Below, piece after piece: positions 16,885 to 25,734 of a DNA stretch of 64,000 bases. Below the pieces are notes generated by a model, which made no database searches, was not told the origin of the DNA, and saw only the letters and a list, made by a program, of their open reading frames with translations. Position numbers and translations under genes: made by a program. How positions within the stretch are numbered: the stretch's first letter is position 1; each line of letters starts with the position of its first letter. Source of the DNA: Duncaniella dubosii (GTDB lineage: Bacteria; Bacteroidota; Bacteroidia; Bacteroidales; Muribaculaceae). The DNA lies in contig NZ_CP039396.1 in NCBI RefSeq assembly GCF_004803915.1, forward strand, positions 186,001-250,000, read 5' to 3'.

Positions 16885-18126
16885 TCAATCTTTAATAATA
16901 ATCAGAGGTATGAACGAGAAAATCCCGCAGACCAATGTCACTACCGACGCAAGCGCAATATTCCTCCCTGACGACCTGCGACGGCGGTAAACCACAAGTA
17001 TGATCAGTGTAAGAACAACATTGAGAAAAACGGCACGCCACGAGACATCACTTATGCGCGGGAAGGCATAGCAGTCGCTAATGGCTGTAAACGAAAGCTC
17101 AAAGGGGAATATGTAAGATGCGATTACCTGAGAAACGGAGTGTGAATACGATATATTATAATCAGCAAGCTTTGAATAATCGTCAGAATCAAGAACTGTC
17201 CAACGCGCCCCGTCGGAATTGGAAATCTTCACTACCCAGTTAAACATATTCTTTACGACCGAGATACGGTCTTTCGTCGGGTCTACTTTACCGACCGCGA
17301 GCGGACAGATGCGATAACCCTCACGCTCGATAACATAAAGATTATCGTTGGCATCGGTCATAAGGCCAAGATGACGGGTATCGACATTCTCCATGATAAA
17401 CACTTGCCGAGCATCGATTGAATCAGGCTTACGGATTTTCATCATGTACGGACGTCCGGCCTGCATCTTCAGATGAAATATGTCACCACGGTCATCGACC
17501 ATCAGATAGCCTTCATCGTATGGCTTACGGCTTGTGACGTTTGCCGAAGCACTTCTTACCGGCAACCGGAAATCACGCTCTGTAAATATGTCGGTGAAAC
17601 GACGTGTACGTCCTTCGACAATCCCGTTTGTTTCCATGTCGATAAACTCCACACGACCGTTTCTGAATCTGAACACTTCTTTCGGATCTTCAAGGTCGAT
17701 TCGTGCCGGCATCGACTCCATCATCAGATAAACTTCAGGCTGCACTTTGTTGATGTCGCGAGGCAAAGAGGTAAAGACCCATTGTCCATGTTTCAGGGCA
17801 GGCACTGTGAGTTCGATGCCGTCAATAGAGTCAGGCATTTGCTCACGGGCCATGAGCTGAGTGAAATATATCTGTGGCAGAAGCGAGTCGCGCTGCTCTT
17901 TGCTGTAGAGACCCGGTATCCGCTTGCCTTCCGCATCAAGGGCATAGATGGCAGGATTCTTTTCCTGACCGGTCTCAGAGACTATCATCTGTCTGCTGAC
18001 AGGCGAATAGGCGATAAACGGATCCGAGACTCCGACAGGAAAGATGATTGAATAAAGCCATGGCAAGAACCACGACAAAACTATGACGCTTAGAGCGACA
18101 AGTATAACTATATATGCTTTCTTCAT
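16885..18126 (-). CDS. DUF4857 membrane protein, ABC-transporter associated
   Basis: A 413-residue protein that I recognise as DUF4857-like, a Bacteroidetes family usually found beside ABC transporter genes. One transmembrane segment lies at residues 5-32 (IVILVALSVIVLSWFLPWLY). A large periplasmic region with repeated beta-strand sequence comes next (residues 35-350). A second hydrophobic segment (VFLNVVLTLIILVVYRRRRSSG) and a last one (IALASVVTLVCGIFSFIPLIII) end the protein. It follows the permease gene after 143 bases. A role as accessory subunit of the ABC exporter is inferred from position. Confidence 0.75.
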   Translation of the reverse strand: MKKAYIVILVALSVIVLSWFLPWLYSIIFPVGVSDPFIAYSPVSRQMIVSETGQEKNPAIYALDAEGKRIPGLYSKEQRDSLLPQIYFTQLMAREQMPDSIDGIELTVPALKHGQWVFTSLPRDINKVQPEVYLMMESMPARIDLEDPKEVFRFRNGRVEFIDMETNGIVEGRTRRFTDIFTERDFRLPVRSASANVTSRKPYDEGYLMVDDRGDIFHLKMQAGRPYMMKIRKPDSIDARQVFIMENVDTRHLGLMTDANDNLYVIEREGYRICPLAVGKVDPTKDRISVVKNMFNWVVKISNSDGARWTVLDSDDYSKLADYNISYSHSVSQVIASYIFPFELSFTAISDCYAFPRISDVSWRAVFLNVVLTLIILVVYRRRRSSGRNIALASVVTLVCGIFSFIPLIIIKD

Positions 18127-18269
18127 GATTTTGAGGCTGTAAAAAAATTTATTTTTTTAATTCCTGATTGCAGGAGTTTGAGATAAAACGACAATTGTCG
18201 TCATCCATTCTCAAGGCTGTATCTTTATTAATCCATCTATCGAAAGATCAAAGAAAGACTATCAGCCTC

Positions 18270-18941
18270 TTAATCCTGCCGTCCCTCCTTAAACCTGATG
18301 ACCGATCCAAACGAAAGAACGGTGAGGAGCAATGTCGAAACGATGACAATAGGCATCATGCCGTTGTAAGCCTCAAGAGCGGGTTGCAGAAAATAAATCA
18401 TCAGCACGGCAATACCGAGAAGCGACAGAACCATCCGTCGACGCCATGTCCCCTCAAGACATATTGCGGTCACAAACAGATAGGCTGTGAAACCGGCAAA
18501 ATACCACGGAAGGGTGGTCAGCATTACACGTTTCACCAGTTCGACAGGAAGAATACCGGCATCAAAGACCGCTATAATCAGAGCCTGCACAACAAAGATT
18601 ACAAGCAGCTCGACTAACCCGGTGAGAAGCATCAGAGAGATGAGCCGTCCTTGTGGATATGGCAGATGCAAAGTCAGTTTCAACCGTTTCTGAGCCATTT
18701 CAGGTGCCATCTGGGCGACACCAAGAGCAACGCCGACAACGAGCGGTACATATTTGATTATATCAATAAATGTGTTGTCCTTCAGCAACAATATGAGCCA
18801 CAGGTGATCCACACCTTTTAACTCGATAAGTCGTTTCATCATCAGCACGGCATAGAGAGCCACACAGATTGCAAGCGCGAGCGAAATAAAAAACACCATC
18901 CGTGTTTTCACCCATTCCTTAAATATGAGAGCTTTTTCCAT
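18270..18941 (-). CDS. ABC transporter permease-like membrane protein
   Basis: A 223-residue integral membrane protein with about six hydrophobic segments (FFISLALAICVALYAVLMM, YVPLVVGVALGVAQM, LISLMLLTGLVELLVIFVV, WYFAGFTAYLFVTAI, MVLSLLGIAVLMIYFL, MPIVIVSTLLLTVLSF). This arrangement is typical of ABC-2 type permeases encoded next to a lone ATPase. It starts 9 bases after the ATPase gene, so the pair is an operon. No sequence feature gives the substrate. Confidence 0.8.
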   Translation of the reverse strand: MEKALIFKEWVKTRMVFFISLALAICVALYAVLMMKRLIELKGVDHLWLILLLKDNTFIDIIKYVPLVVGVALGVAQMAPEMAQKRLKLTLHLPYPQGRLISLMLLTGLVELLVIFVVQALIIAVFDAGILPVELVKRVMLTTLPWYFAGFTAYLFVTAICLEGTWRRRMVLSLLGIAVLMIYFLQPALEAYNGMMPIVIVSTLLLTVLSFGSVIRFKEGRQD

Positions 18942-18950
18942 GAGAGCAGA

Positions 18951-19853
18951 TTAATATTTACCTGTTAGACCTATGAACGCATCCTCAAGAGACATTTCTC
19001 GACGTTCGAGTCCTCTGTAACCGATGCCAAGTTCCGAGATGTGTGACTTCACTTCATCAAAAGGCCGGAAGGTATAGAACTCAAGTTCGTTTTTGATTTT
19101 TCCGGGATTTACAAATACAGAGTCTGCCTCAAATCTATCGACAGAAGCATCGGTCTCAAGTGTGTAACGTGAGAAATCACGCAACAGCTCGTCGACCGGC
19201 ATCTGGGTCAGAATCTTGCCGTAATCAAGGATTATGCAATCGTCAATAAGACGCTCAAGATCCTGAATAATGTGTGACGTCATGAACACTGTTTTCTCCT
19301 CTGCTTTAGCAAATTCACGGAGATAGTCGATAAACAGACGGCGATAACCGGGATCAAGGCCGAGCGAAAAGTCGTCAAGCACAAGCAGGTCGGCATTCTG
19401 GGCAAGAATCAGCCCCAACGCCACCTGTGAACGCTGACCGCACGACATTGACGAAATTTTCTGTCCGGGCGAAACATGAAGTTTTGCCATAAGTTCATAG
19501 TATGCGTCGCGATTCCACTTAGGATAGAATTTCGAATAGAAACGCTCTATCTGAGCGATGGTCATGAAGGCATACTGCACATGGCCTTCAATGAGCAATG
19601 CAATGCGTGCCCGTGTTGCCGGAGTGATTTCAGTGATTTTCTCACCAAAAATCCGACACTCGCCCCCCTGAGGCCGCAGATAGCCCATCAGAATGTTGAT
19701 GGTGGTGGTTTTGCCTGTTCCGTTTTTACCAAGCAGACCAAGTATGCGGCCTTTGGGCACTTCGAAACTCAGGTCGCTGTAAATCACTCGTCCCGTGCCA
19801 TAGCGTTGGGTCAAGTTTTTTACAGATATTACAGATTCAGAGTCTTGGTTCAT
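18951..19853 (-). CDS. ABC transporter ATP-binding protein
   Basis: A 300-residue cytoplasmic ATPase. Walker A is GKNGTGKTT at residues 42-50, the D-loop region is SLGLDPGYR, and the switch histidine is in MTSHI near residue 198. Two motifs depart from consensus: the signature reads MSCGQRS where LSGGQ is usual, and Walker B reads LLVLDDF, with aspartate at the place of the catalytic glutamate. The C-terminal 80 residues are an extra domain of the kind seen in exporter ATPases. It is followed by the permease gene and preceded by the DUF6850 gene in the same orientation. Confidence 0.92.
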   Translation of the reverse strand: MNQDSESVISVKNLTQRYGTGRVIYSDLSFEVPKGRILGLLGKNGTGKTTTINILMGYLRPQGGECRIFGEKITEITPATRARIALLIEGHVQYAFMTIAQIERFYSKFYPKWNRDAYYELMAKLHVSPGQKISSMSCGQRSQVALGLILAQNADLLVLDDFSLGLDPGYRRLFIDYLREFAKAEEKTVFMTSHIIQDLERLIDDCIILDYGKILTQMPVDELLRDFSRYTLETDASVDRFEADSVFVNPGKIKNELEFYTFRPFDEVKSHISELGIGYRGLERREMSLEDAFIGLTGKY

Positions 19854-19964
19854 TATACTAACTCTTAAAATTAAACGTAATCTATTTTTTGCAACTCTAT
19901 TTCTTTACTTATACTCTCAGGAATAAGTGGCATGAGTCACCTATATTCATTATGATATTGTAAA

Positions 19965-21512
19965 TCAAAATTTAGCTGAAAGCGTCACTACCGCACAATG
20001 GCAGACACCTTCATTGCAATAATCCGTAAAGCCATAGGATGCTGAAAGCGACAATATGAAGCTGCTGACCGGACGTGATATTCCGATCATAGCTCCAAGC
20101 GATGTCCTGTCGGCACACAACATCGAATAGTTGGATAAGACACATTGTCCAAGAGCGGTATCCGTTTCGAGATCTGTCAATACCGGTGTTTCGGCCGACG
20201 CTTTAGCAAAAGAACCTTCAAGAGAAAAATTCCAAAGCCATATACCAGACGAAACAGCCGACAAATCAGCTTTCAAACCCGGAATCAGGTGACTTACCTG
20301 CAAATGACGGTATGGCTCGGAATAGCCTTCGGTTTCGTTCTCGAACGAGAGATTCGGATTCAGAGTGACGTATGTCGTACGGCCGAAAGCAATCTGCAAC
20401 GGCAACGACAATCCGAAACGAGCATTGTCACAGGAATACGGCGAACGGCTGCCGATTTTATCGTAACTTGCTCCTGCCGATGTCCCAAACAGATTTTCAG
20501 TTCCCCTCCGTCGATGAATCATACCTTCAATGGAAGGACGGATAAGCAGTGTACGGGATAAACCGGCTGAATAACCGACGCAGAAATCAATCAGATCGTT
20601 GTCTGTGAATCCGAGTGTTAGATTATTGAAATTGCGCAGCTGCTGTTCCATGCGGTAGTGTCCGTATTTAACAGTAGCGCTCAATCCACGCTCGCCTTTA
20701 ATCGGCAGGAACTGCAACCCTATCGCGTAGCCAAGTGAACTGTAACCGCTATTCTTATTGGTGTTACCCATGAAACGGCGATAATATGTTCCAAGCCCGG
20801 TAAGGGTATAAGTGTTGATTTCATTTACAGGACTATAGAAATCAAGGTCGCAATTCTGATTATAGACATTAAGGTCAGCGTCAAGTCCGATAACATGACC
20901 CGAATTCACCTCGTAGGATGCTCCAAGAGAAATATCCAGATCGGAGACTACAGTTTTGACACGCGGATCCCGATTGCGATAAGCAATTTCAGCACGATAC
21001 CCGGCTTCAACACCCGCCGACCATCGTCCAATGTTCTTCGCATATCCGCCCGAAAAGCTGTAGCAGCGTGTACTCAGATTACCACCGGCCTCATCTCCAA
21101 GGACGTATGGTGCGATGCGACGATAGTCAATGCAATCAGACCAACGGACATCGCGATAAGAACCTGTCGTGAAGGCAGCATCGCCCCATACGACGCTCGA
21201 TTGTCCGAGACGAGAGTATGAAGCGGCAGAAAGTCCGAAAAGCAAATGCCCGTCGCCAAGCTGCTCCATTACAGGTTTTTCTTCCTCCGTCCGGTCAGCA
21301 GAAAATGAAAGAGTCGACAGCGAGACTGAATCGCGGTAGAACATAGCTGACGGATTCGGTTCGAAATCAGCCAGACGCTTAGATTCGACCGGCAAAGCCA
21401 GCCTTTGCAATTCAGGGAGCAAAGATGCCGACTGCGCCATGGCTCCTGTTGAAAGAGTCACGGCCACAGCCAGAATCATATAGCGGTTATGTCGCAGTAG
21501 TCCGGACATCAA
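19965..21512 (-). CDS. DUF6850-family outer membrane beta-barrel protein
   Basis: A 515-residue exported protein with a signal sequence (residues 1-26, ending AMAQ) and alternating hydrophobic/aromatic strands typical of a beta-barrel. It ends in a strand terminating with phenylalanine and a last charged residue (VVTLSAKF), the outer-membrane assembly signal. I recognise the family as DUF6850, whose function is not known. It starts 26 bases after the DUF4876 lipoprotein gene and shares its operon. It may be a partner barrel of the TonB receptor upstream. Confidence 0.8.
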   Translation of the reverse strand: MMSGLLRHNRYMILAVAVTLSTGAMAQSASLLPELQRLALPVESKRLADFEPNPSAMFYRDSVSLSTLSFSADRTEEEKPVMEQLGDGHLLFGLSAASYSRLGQSSVVWGDAAFTTGSYRDVRWSDCIDYRRIAPYVLGDEAGGNLSTRCYSFSGGYAKNIGRWSAGVEAGYRAEIAYRNRDPRVKTVVSDLDISLGASYEVNSGHVIGLDADLNVYNQNCDLDFYSPVNEINTYTLTGLGTYYRRFMGNTNKNSGYSSLGYAIGLQFLPIKGERGLSATVKYGHYRMEQQLRNFNNLTLGFTDNDLIDFCVGYSAGLSRTLLIRPSIEGMIHRRRGTENLFGTSAGASYDKIGSRSPYSCDNARFGLSLPLQIAFGRTTYVTLNPNLSFENETEGYSEPYRHLQVSHLIPGLKADLSAVSSGIWLWNFSLEGSFAKASAETPVLTDLETDTALGQCVLSNYSMLCADRTSLGAMIGISRPVSSFILSLSASYGFTDYCNEGVCHCAVVTLSAKF

Positions 21513-21538
21513 TAGACATTACAGTTTCTTAGTGTCGT

Positions 21539-22785
21539 TTAATTCGCTGAAACCACATTGAAATCGTTTGCCGAATCGTTGGTATCCATCAGGACTGTGT
21601 TACCGGCAGCCGACACACCTGCGACTTTGCGGACAAATTTCTTACCGAAACGAGTCTTGTCAACCTTTGCATCGGCAATGGCAGCATAGCTTGCATCAAC
21701 CGAAGTGCTCAACGCACCAAGCGTCCAGCCTTCTTTGGGAGAAAGATTTATACCGTCAAGAATCCATTCATACTTGATCAGATAGCATTTTGTTCCGGCC
21801 ATTTCCTTGCCTGTCGCTGCATTGATATAGGAATACTCTCCATTCTGCTCGGAAAGGAACTTCTCAGCAGTCATACCTTCAGGGAAACGAACAATAGCAT
21901 ACGAACGGTTGCACTGGTTTGACGGAAGCCAGATGGTGTTCGAATAGCTGAACCACTTTTCAAGATTGGGGACTGCGGGTTATCGGTGTCACGTATAGTG
22001 CCGGTAGTCACTTCATCATACCACTCGAAATCTGCATCGGTATGATTGAGTGCGCCTGCAACCTGATTGCTCCAGTCGATAGCCTGATCGACAATCTTGA
22101 TAGATTCACCCGGATTGATGGCCACATCCTTGCCACTTCCGGGAATGACATAGACTGTCTGGACAGTGAAATTTGCATCGCGCTGGTTGGCCGCTGTGAG
22201 AATCCGGTCGGTAGAAGCATTGGTTAACTTACTCTCGACAATAGCAATTCCGTCGGCATACTGCACTTCGTCAGTATTATTATAAATCGTGAGATAAGTA
22301 TCGTAGAGACCGTTTGTACCTGCTGCATTGGGAGAACCTGCAAAGTAAACCTCACCGAAGACGAGTGTATTTTCAGGATTGTAGAAGAACCACTTGAGAG
22401 TCGCCGACTGAGATGTCGCACTGATTACCTGCTGTGAGACGACAGCACGCAATGCCTGCTCCACTTCCGCTCCGTTGGCACCGGTATATGTCACGACCAT
22501 TGTTCCGTCAATGTCATAAGTCCCGGCAGGAAGCACATCGGCAACAGTCATCGGAAGATCAAATGTGGTCACGCGGCCTGTATTCAGCTCAGTATATGTC
22601 ACAGAGCCGGACTTCATTACATAAGATGAAGGAAGTTCAGAGAGCAGATTCTCGATAATGGTCACAGGATAAGTGACTTCCGGTGTATTGTCGTCGTTGG
22701 AACATGAAGTTGTCACTGTCGAAAGTCCGGCTGTCAGCACTGCGCACATCAGCAGATGTTTGACCTGAATTCTGTTGAATGTCAT
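21539..22785 (-). pseudogene. DUF4876 lipoprotein gene, frameshifted
   Basis: A secreted lipoprotein of the DUF4876 family (function unknown), often encoded with TonB receptors in Bacteroidales. The signal peptide ends at a lipobox with Cys28 (VTTSC). The first frame runs to about residue 277 and then turns into unrelated sequence, ending at 21871. The rest of the domain (NLEKWFSYSNTIWLPSNQC...) continues in the next frame to 21539. The switch is at a GGGG run at 21968-21971 (CCCC in the coding strand); one more base there restores a protein of about 415 residues. A homopolymer deletion of this type is a common assembly error but can be real. Confidence 0.85.
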
Positions 22786-22812
22786 AATTAGATTTTATGT
22801 TTGATTATAATA

Positions 22813-25605
22813 TTATATCTTAAGATTTAATTCCATACCGAAATATGGAATAGAGTATCTTCGCATCGTAATTCCATAGCGCTCATAGTCCGGCTCAATA
22901 GCTATCAGCCTGTTTACATACAAAGCCAGCCCTATACAGTTATGCCAGAAATTTTTTGTGGCTTTGAAATTCACTGTGGTCGACGATGGAACTGTATACC
23001 GTGCAAACGAACCTTCGGTATAGGTCCTTATCAGCTGTTTGAGATAAGGATCTGCCATACTCTCGGCTGTGTAAGGGTGGATATCGCCATTCACATCCAT
23101 ATATTCGACCGGTACACCGTCGCGACGCAGAGTGCGGCGAGATGTGAACCACAGATTCTGTATACCGATTGAAAAATTCAAACCAAGACGTTTTATGTCT
23201 GTATCAAAAAGGATATTGGTGTTGAAACTGCGATATTCACTTCCGTCAAGGTCATCGTATAGCCCGACGTACTGCAGCTCGCGGTTATTGACTATGATGG
23301 TGGGTTTATACCAGAGAGGCTGACTGTTGCTGTTGGTGTTTTTGAAAAACGCACCTGTGACAGTCACACGGGTATGAATCCGAGGCAGACGGCGCGACTG
23401 AACCGTGTACTCCACTCCTTCTTTATATGTACGGCTGCCATTGGTGGTCTTGCTTCTGACCGCAAGATATGTTTCTGACGTGTAAGGCAACTCTTCAATG
23501 ACAGGAGCACGGTCTGCGCTTTCAGGATCAAAGCCCGAAGCGTCGTAACGGTTATATGTGTATGAATGTACAAAACCACTGCTGCGGAAACCGTCTTTCA
23601 TATTCTCGCGGAAATAAGTGAGCGACAATCTATTGCCTCTATAGCTTACATCCGCTCTCACCTCCCACTTGAAGTTACGAGCCGGACGCAGGGAATAATT
23701 GGTCATATCCTCTATGTAGGTTCTCACATTCATCACCCTGTAGGCTTCGACATTGTGGTAGTAGTTGAGCTGTTCAAAGTCCGAGTAAAGTTTATCAGGA
23801 TAAAGATAGGCTGCCACCGGCATCTTTGTGTGCCAGCCCGCTCCTCCTGCAATCTCAAAGCTTAAAGGATAAGTCGCCACATAGACAGGAGGAAGATTCC
23901 ACACACAGTTGAAACGTGGGTCTATATAGGGCTTACCGCTCAGTTCATAACGCTTGTTGAGGTGCAGGAGCTGTGTCTCACGCAAACCGGCTGTAAGGGT
24001 CACCGTGTTGCGTCCGGCATAGAGTTTTGTCTCGCTTTCAAGATAGGCGGAGAGAAGATGTATCGCAGGAATATCACTGAAAGCGCGAGGACGGGAATTG
24101 TTGCCGGCCACAAGCGGACGTGACAAATCATAGACAGCTCCACGGCCATAGTTCTTGCTCATATTCCATTCGATACCTGCTTTCATGGTTGACGAAAGCT
24201 TATTGCCGTCAAACCGAAGACGACCCGCTCCCTTGAGCGACGCTGTAAACGGACGTCCTTCAACCTTGTAATCGGCAAGATAGAGCATAGGCAGATACCC
24301 TGTGTAATTACTGCCTTCTGTGAGGGATACAGGCAATGGCATCACACGCGAGGAAGCCACATGTTTCTGCTGCGTCAGTTCCTCGTGTGAATAGCTTAAT
24401 CCAGAAACAAGGCTCAGTTCCTGAAGAGGTGATGGATTTGCAGGCGAATAGACCAGACAGTTATCCCAACGGAAAGCATGCTTATCGTTCTGATAGAAAT
24501 CAATTGTATTGTTGACGGCAAGGTCGGGATCATTGTCATCTTTCTCGAAAGTGGCGCTATAACTGAGATTCGAATTCCAACTGATGCGCGCCGATGTGTT
24601 GTCCCACCGCTTTACACTCCTGATCGAGCCGGTGACACGTTTAAAGTTTTCGCGATTGTTGCGCGGATCAATCTTTGAATCAAGATAATCGACACCTGTA
24701 TTGATTACCCAAGACCTGTCGCCACCCACATCAAAACCTTTTCCGGCATAGAACAGCTGGCTTTGCGTATCGGCCTTGAAGCGGGCTTCAAAACGGCTGA
24801 CTCCGCTTTTGCGCTTGATATTAACCAATCCCGAGGTAAGTTCGCCATATTCAACAGAAGGAATACCTCGCACGACCTCCACACTCTCGACATCATCAGT
24901 CGAAATCGACCGCATATCGACACCTTTACCTGATGAAATCCGGTCAGTACGGTTAGCGTCAGGAGTTGTCTGCATGTCGGCATCGGTGTTAAGACGTATT
25001 CCGTCAACAACGAAAGCCGTGCCAAGAGCCGAGGTCATATAGTCGGTCCCGGTCGAACTGATTCCATTAGCCTCACGCAGAGCTATAGTATTGACAGCCC
25101 CCATTTCAGGGTCTTTGGTGACACCTCCGGGAATCAACGACATGAGATCGGAAAAGCTCGACGGCTGCAGGTGGCGCATCGCAGTGGTGTCGATCAGTGA
25201 AGCAGATGTTGCATTACGGGCCTCGCGTGCAGTCACAACCACCTCAGCCAATGATTCCGCAGGTTCAAGGCGTATGGTCAGAGCCATGTCGCCTCTGACA
25301 TCAACTGTACGCCTGACCGGCTTATAACCAACCATAGACACATCGACCAACCAAGAGGAAGGTAAGAGTGTTATGGCAAACACCCCGTCGGCATCCGTAT
25401 ATCCCCCCTTGATTTCGCCCCGCTCATTTTCACGCAGGCTTACGGCGACAAATTCGACAGGCGAGGAAGATTCTGCATCGACGACTTTTATTCTAAGTCC
25501 ATTGCCATTAACCGATGCGAAAGCAGCTGTCGCACTTAATGCGACAGATACCAATACAAGAAACAGCGTAATTATCGGTGTAGTGTCAAAGGGCTTTTTT
25601 GCCAT
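22813..25605 (-). CDS. TonB-dependent outer membrane receptor
   Basis: A 930-residue receptor. The signal peptide spans residues 1-30. A carboxypeptidase-like beta-sandwich follows at about 35-115 (GLRIKVVDAESSSPVEFVAVSL), then a TonB-box-like stretch (ESLAEVVVTAREARN) near 120-135. The plug is at about 140-265, with VESVEVVRGIPSVEYGELTSGLVNI. The rest is a 22-strand barrel ending in an aromatic-rich strand (FGMELNLKI). It is not SusC-type: there is no SIYGxRxxNGVI motif and the length is shorter. It heads a seven-gene minus-strand locus. The substrate is not shown; metal or a metal complex is one possibility from the neighbours. Confidence 0.93.
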   Translation of the reverse strand: MAKKPFDTTPIITLFLVLVSVALSATAAFASVNGNGLRIKVVDAESSSPVEFVAVSLRENERGEIKGGYTDADGVFAITLLPSSWLVDVSMVGYKPVRRTVDVRGDMALTIRLEPAESLAEVVVTAREARNATSASLIDTTAMRHLQPSSFSDLMSLIPGGVTKDPEMGAVNTIALREANGISSTGTDYMTSALGTAFVVDGIRLNTDADMQTTPDANRTDRISSGKGVDMRSISTDDVESVEVVRGIPSVEYGELTSGLVNIKRKSGVSRFEARFKADTQSQLFYAGKGFDVGGDRSWVINTGVDYLDSKIDPRNNRENFKRVTGSIRSVKRWDNTSARISWNSNLSYSATFEKDDNDPDLAVNNTIDFYQNDKHAFRWDNCLVYSPANPSPLQELSLVSGLSYSHEELTQQKHVASSRVMPLPVSLTEGSNYTGYLPMLYLADYKVEGRPFTASLKGAGRLRFDGNKLSSTMKAGIEWNMSKNYGRGAVYDLSRPLVAGNNSRPRAFSDIPAIHLLSAYLESETKLYAGRNTVTLTAGLRETQLLHLNKRYELSGKPYIDPRFNCVWNLPPVYVATYPLSFEIAGGAGWHTKMPVAAYLYPDKLYSDFEQLNYYHNVEAYRVMNVRTYIEDMTNYSLRPARNFKWEVRADVSYRGNRLSLTYFRENMKDGFRSSGFVHSYTYNRYDASGFDPESADRAPVIEELPYTSETYLAVRSKTTNGSRTYKEGVEYTVQSRRLPRIHTRVTVTGAFFKNTNSNSQPLWYKPTIIVNNRELQYVGLYDDLDGSEYRSFNTNILFDTDIKRLGLNFSIGIQNLWFTSRRTLRRDGVPVEYMDVNGDIHPYTAESMADPYLKQLIRTYTEGSFARYTVPSSTTVNFKATKNFWHNCIGLALYVNRLIAIEPDYERYGITMRRYSIPYFGMELNLKI

Positions 25606-25643
25606 ATATTTCGGATGTAATTCGCTCTGATTTTTTCAGCATG

Positions 25644-25673
25644 CAAAATTACTGTCTCCAAACTAAAGACAAA
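25644..25673 (-). promoter_or_regulatory. Promoter of the TonB receptor locus
   Basis: On the minus strand TTTG (25673-25670) and TAATTTTG (25651-25644) are 18 bases apart, slightly short. The spacer carries an imperfect dyad TGTCT...AGACA (25653-25671) that could be an operator overlapping the promoter. Confidence 0.5.
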
Positions 25674-25734
25674 ATACCCAATTTTGATGATAAAACCGAC
25701 AAGCAGAACCTACCTCCTACCTACTTGCAGTTAT

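Noticed and set aside
18168..18617. A 149-residue plus-strand frame
   Set aside because: It lies antisense to the ABC permease gene, and has no signal or motif of its own.
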